From UBA4459 sp036351335 (GTDB lineage: Bacteria; Bacteroidota; Bacteroidia; Bacteroidales; F082), in the NCBI GenBank assembly GCA_036351335.1, contig JAZBOW010000375.1, positions 1-7,660 on the forward strand: 7,660 bases of DNA. Reading direction: 5' to 3'. Shown piece by piece: positions 5,022-7,660 of the stretch; positions within the stretch are counted from its first letter, which is position 1; every line of letters starts with the position of its first letter. A program made the position numbers and the translations under genes. The notes under the pieces were generated by a model. It was not told the DNA's origin. It worked only from the letters and a program-made list of their open reading frames with translations, and did not search any database.

Positions 5022-6554
5022 ATGGCTACAAAAGAAACATTTGTAAAAAGCGTTAGCAACAGTTATACTTTTAAAGGTGAATCAATCCTCATAGGATCAG
5101 CGGTATTAGGGGAGGATTACGACACGAAATGCCAAGTACATATTCCTTTAAAAACACTAAACAGACATGGCATGATTTCAGGTGCAACGGGTACCGGAAA
5201 AACGAAATCTTTGCAAGTAATCGCAGAGGGTTTAGCAGATGCAGGTGTGCCGGTTTTGGTCATGGATATTAAAGGTGATTTAAGTGGACTGGCACAACCA
5301 GGAACCAATAACAAGCATATAGTTAAACGTGCTGGATTTATAAATATGGAATGGGAAGGACGTGGTTTTCCTATTGAATTAATGAGTATTTCAGATGAAC
5401 CTGGAACGAGGTTAAAAGCCACAGTTTCAGAATTTGGCCCTCTACTTCTCGCGAAAATTCTTCAATTAAATGATACCCAGTCTGATGTTCTGACATTGAT
5501 TTTTAAATTTTGTGATGACAAATTGCTTCCATTAATTGATCTTAAGGATATTAAAAGCGTATTAAAATACATCCAGAAAGATGGTAAAGAGGAGTTTATC
5601 AAGGAGTATGGCTACTTTAACACGAGCACCTTGGGCGCTATTATGAGAAGTGTTGTGGGGTTGGAACAACAAAATGCGGATATCCTTTTTGGTGAGCCCT
5701 CTTTTGATATTTTCGATTTAATGCAACTCACGGAGGATGGTAAGGGGTATATCAATACCATTCGTTTAACTGATATGCAAAGTCAAACGGCCATTTTCAG
5801 CACCTTCATGCTGTGTTTAATCGCCGAAATATTTCAGAAATTACCGGAACAGGGTGATGCCGACAAACCCAAATTAGTCATGTTTATTGATGAAGCACAT
5901 CTGATATTTAAGAATGCTTCAAAAGAATTATTAGACCAATTCGAAACAACCATTAAGCTTATTCGGTCAAAAGGTGTTGGAATAGTCCTCGCAACTCAAT
6001 CCCCAAAAGATATTCCTTCGGAAGTATTAGGGCAATTAGGGTTAAAAGTTCAGCATGCATTAAGAGCTTTTACAGCTAAAGATAGAAAAGCCATTAAGTT
6101 AGTATCAGAAAATTATCCCATTTCTGAATTCTATGATATTGACCAGACTATTACGCAATTAGGTATTGGAGAAGCATTTATAACAGCCCTTGATGAAAAA
6201 GGCAGACCTACTGAACTGGTTCATACGCTGATGCGCCCACCTTATTCTCGAATGGATATTCTTTCAGACGCAGAAATAAATTATTGTTTGAAAAAGTCAA
6301 GACTCATCTCAAAATATAATAGGGATATTGACAGGGATAGCGCTTATGAAATTCTTGAACAAAAACTGATTGAAGAAGCTAAGGTCCAGGAAATTGAAAA
6401 CCGCAAACAACCTACGACAACGGTAAGAAAACAAACGAGCAGGAGAAAAGAGAAGACGATCTTTGACGAGATTATTTCGAGCCCCGTTTCAAAAACAATT
6501 GCCAGGGAATTGACAAGGGGTTTACTCGGTGTATTGGGCTTAAAGAGGCGGTAA
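5022..6554 (+). CDS. yjgR: HerA-like ATPase, YjgR/DUF853 family
   Basis: The 510-residue protein is a HerA/FtsK-superfamily P-loop ATPase of the DUF853 type, close in motif layout to E. coli YjgR. Visible motifs are N-R-H-G-M-I-S-G-A-T-G-T-G-K-T (Walker A, 54-61), D-I-K-G-D-L-S-G (82-89), Walker B L-V-M-F-I-D-E-A-H (285-293), a sensor-like L-A-T-Q-S-P-K-D-I-P (323-332), and R348 in Q-H-A-L-R-A-F, a likely arginine finger. The C-terminal ~70 residues are charged and end in a basic tail. Length matches the family (about 500). HerA proper works with the nuclease NurA in DNA end resection as a hexameric pump, but YjgR-type proteins lack the HerA N-terminal HAS-barrel and their role is not established. 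No NurA or other nuclease gene is nearby. It is transcribed alone and converges on the SDR gene with 7 bases between stop codons. Confidence 0.9.
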   Translation: MATKETFVKSVSNSYTFKGESILIGSAVLGEDYDTKCQVHIPLKTLNRHGMISGATGTGKTKSLQVIAEGLADAGVPVLVMDIKGDLSGLAQPGTNNKHIVKRAGFINMEWEGRGFPIELMSISDEPGTRLKATVSEFGPLLLAKILQLNDTQSDVLTLIFKFCDDKLLPLIDLKDIKSVLKYIQKDGKEEFIKEYGYFNTSTLGAIMRSVVGLEQQNADILFGEPSFDIFDLMQLTEDGKGYINTIRLTDMQSQTAIFSTFMLCLIAEIFQKLPEQGDADKPKLVMFIDEAHLIFKNASKELLDQFETTIKLIRSKGVGIVLATQSPKDIPSEVLGQLGLKVQHALRAFTAKDRKAIKLVSENYPISEFYDIDQTITQLGIGEAFITALDEKGRPTELVHTLMRPPYSRMDILSDAEINYCLKKSRLISKYNRDIDRDSAYEILEQKLIEEAKVQEIENRKQPTTTVRKQTSRRKEKTIFDEIISSPVSKTIARELTRGLLGVLGLKRR

Positions 6555-6561
6555 ACTTAAA

Positions 6562-7566
6562 TTAGTTGATTGAAATTGCTTTTGAATCAACCGATTTCCA
6601 AAGTTCCATTGAACTATTCCAAAGCTTCTCCCCTTCCTCGGGAATATAAATTTTAGGATCCATTTCTTTATTCTTGAACATGTGGAGGTATTCGTTGGTT
6701 TTACCTTCATAATCTTCTGAAACAGACATGTAAATCACTGGTAGTGATGCTTTTGCCGGCGACCTGAATATCACCTTAAATATGCTACCCAGCACCATAC
6801 GCAACAACCAGGGCGCTTCCTTAATGATATTTGAATGCACCGGACCCGGACAAATCACATTGATTCCTATTTCAACTTTCTCCTTATTGATCCTTCTTGA
6901 CAGTTCTGTTGCATAGGTATTCAAAATCAGTTTGAAATAGCTATAATTGGCAATGGCCTTGGAAGTACCGTAAGGTTCAAAAACGCCAAATTCATCATAA
7001 TCAATATAAGATGAGCCCTGGTGCGAATCAGAGGATATGAAAATGATTCTAGGTTTAAAGTCTTTATCGCTATTCTTCAGATCAATGATGCCTTTGTTGA
7101 GCATAATGTTCGTCAGCATGACATTTGACAAGTAGTTCACTAAAAACATCTGTTCCAGCCCCGACTCAGTTTTTCGCGCATTGGGCAAAGCCACACCGGC
7201 ATTTAAGATGGTCACATCCGGCTTTATCTTATCTGTAACAAGGCCATCACAAAAGTTGTAAATGCTGTCAATGCTGCTCAGGTCGAGCTTTCGCATTTCC
7301 ACCTTATTGGAACCGCTCATTTTTTTAACCTTCTCCCCTGCTTCAGGTATCTGGCTACGACATGCCATAATTACGTGGCCTCCGCGTTTAGCAATTTCAA
7401 CCGAAAGTCCGAATCCCAAACCAGAGTTGGCACCCGTGATAATCACCGTTTTTCCATCAAAACGGTCATTATCTGTTAGTCTTTTTGCATTATCTTGCTT
7501 TCGAAATAAATCCCAAAAACCCGCCATGGCAGCAACCACCGGGTTATCAAATCGTCCGTGCGACAT
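6562..7566 (-). CDS. Short-chain dehydrogenase/reductase, retinol dehydrogenase/POR-like
   Basis: The 334-residue protein is a classical-fold SDR (NAD(P)-dependent oxidoreductase). The cofactor motif is T-G-A-N-S-G-L-G (44-51), followed by A-C-R with Arg70 after the second strand, which favours NADP(H). Further motifs are L-D-L (94-96), N-A-G (122-124), the catalytic Ser in F-I-S-S-D-S (S178/S179), and Y-x-x-x-K with Tyr199 and Lys203, then C-P-G-P-V-H (239-244). The catalytic set is complete. The order T-G-A-N-S-G-L-G...C-R...Y-G-T-S-K resembles retinol dehydrogenase and protochlorophyllide-reductase-like SDRs, but the substrate cannot be inferred. About 37 residues precede the Rossmann fold, including an amphipathic stretch (about 10-24) that might touch a membrane. 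Residues 251-268 are also hydrophobic and may form a substrate lid. The ATG lies about 25 bases downstream of a promoter-like box, which supports this start. No cotranscribed neighbour is visible. Confidence 0.88.
   Translation of the reverse strand: MSHGRFDNPVVAAMAGFWDLFRKQDNAKRLTDNDRFDGKTVIITGANSGLGFGLSVEIAKRGGHVIMACRSQIPEAGEKVKKMSGSNKVEMRKLDLSSIDSIYNFCDGLVTDKIKPDVTILNAGVALPNARKTESGLEQMFLVNYLSNVMLTNIMLNKGIIDLKNSDKDFKPRIIFISSDSHQGSSYIDYDEFGVFEPYGTSKAIANYSYFKLILNTYATELSRRINKEKVEIGINVICPGPVHSNIIKEAPWLLRMVLGSIFKVIFRSPAKASLPVIYMSVSEDYEGKTNEYLHMFKNKEMDPKIYIPEEGEKLWNSSMELWKSVDSKAISIN
6565..6591. terminator. Possible shared hairpin at the convergent HerA-like/SDR junction
   Basis: GTTGATT (6565-6571) and AATCAAC (6585-6591) form a 7-bp inverted repeat. 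The interior can add three A-T pairs (AAA with TTT) after a G/G mismatch. It lies 10 bases past the HerA-like stop and inside the last codons of the SDR gene. No clear T tract follows on either strand, so termination is only a guess. Confidence 0.3.
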
Positions 7567-7591
7567 ATCTTATCTTTGTAAATTGAAAACC

Positions 7592-7599
7592 CAAATGTA
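7592..7599 (-). promoter_or_regulatory. Putative -7 box (TACATTTG) for the SDR gene
   Basis: On the - strand TACATTTG fits TAnnTTTG and lies 25 bases before the SDR ATG (7566). No TTG occurs at the expected -33 position. On the opposite strand TATCTTTG (7571-7578) also fits the box and could drive a rightward gene beyond the window, so this may be a divergent promoter region. The remaining bases to 7660 hold no gene I can support. Confidence 0.45.
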
Positions 7600-7660
7600 G
7601 AAAAAACTGAAATATTCGATTGTTTATTTTAGTTGATATACGCGACTGTTCTTTCGGCGG

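Noticed and set aside
7600..7660. Possible 3' end of a - strand gene at the right edge
   Set aside because: Two different frames end in TAA here (7624-7626 and 7629-7631) with only about ten codons visible each, so neither can be supported.

Overview
The window looks like a chromosomal segment of a Bacteroidota bacterium. The supporting evidence is a moderately low GC content, start codons preceded by A/T-rich leaders without Shine-Dalgarno sequences, several TAnnTTTG-type promoter boxes (one with a correctly spaced TTG element), and a lipoprotein whose acidic stretch after the lipid-anchored cysteine matches the surface-export signal of that phylum. I see no insertion sequence, phage gene, integrase, CRISPR array, tRNA or rRNA. 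The content is mostly recognisable housekeeping or stress families.

Left part (1-2085, + strand): a 5'-truncated lipoprotein with two rhodanese domains, both with an active-site cysteine, ends at a strong hairpin terminator. It is followed by a polytopic NapH/NosR/CcoG-like membrane protein with two ferredoxin-type [4Fe-4S] motifs. Together they suggest envelope sulfur or redox chemistry, but no partner that would name a pathway is visible. A 363-base gap (2086-2448) follows, holding a terminator for the converging gene and no convincing gene.

Middle part (2449-4842, - strand), in order of transcription: a dodecin, a BON-LysM protein of the YgaU/Kbp type (potassium-binding in E. coli), a strong hairpin, a PPK2-family polyphosphate kinase, and a YpfJ-type membrane-anchored zinc metallopeptidase. 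Dodecin and Kbp are 4 bases apart behind one good promoter. PPK2 and the peptidase are 29 bases apart and probably form a second unit. The cluster resembles a stress or homeostasis island (flavin or ligand sequestration, K+ sensing, polyphosphate-nucleotide exchange).

Right part (5022-7566): a HerA/FtsK-superfamily ATPase of the YjgR (DUF853) type on the + strand, divergent from the dodecin unit. It converges, with only 7 bases between stop codons, on a short-chain dehydrogenase/reductase on the - strand. The last ~90 bases hold that gene's probable promoter and nothing else I can assign.

I did not find a clear undescribed system. The items most worth a second look are the surface-type tandem rhodanese beside an orphan NapH-like protein, the dodecin that seems to lack the usual flavin-binding Trp/Gln pair, and the dodecin-Kbp pairing.
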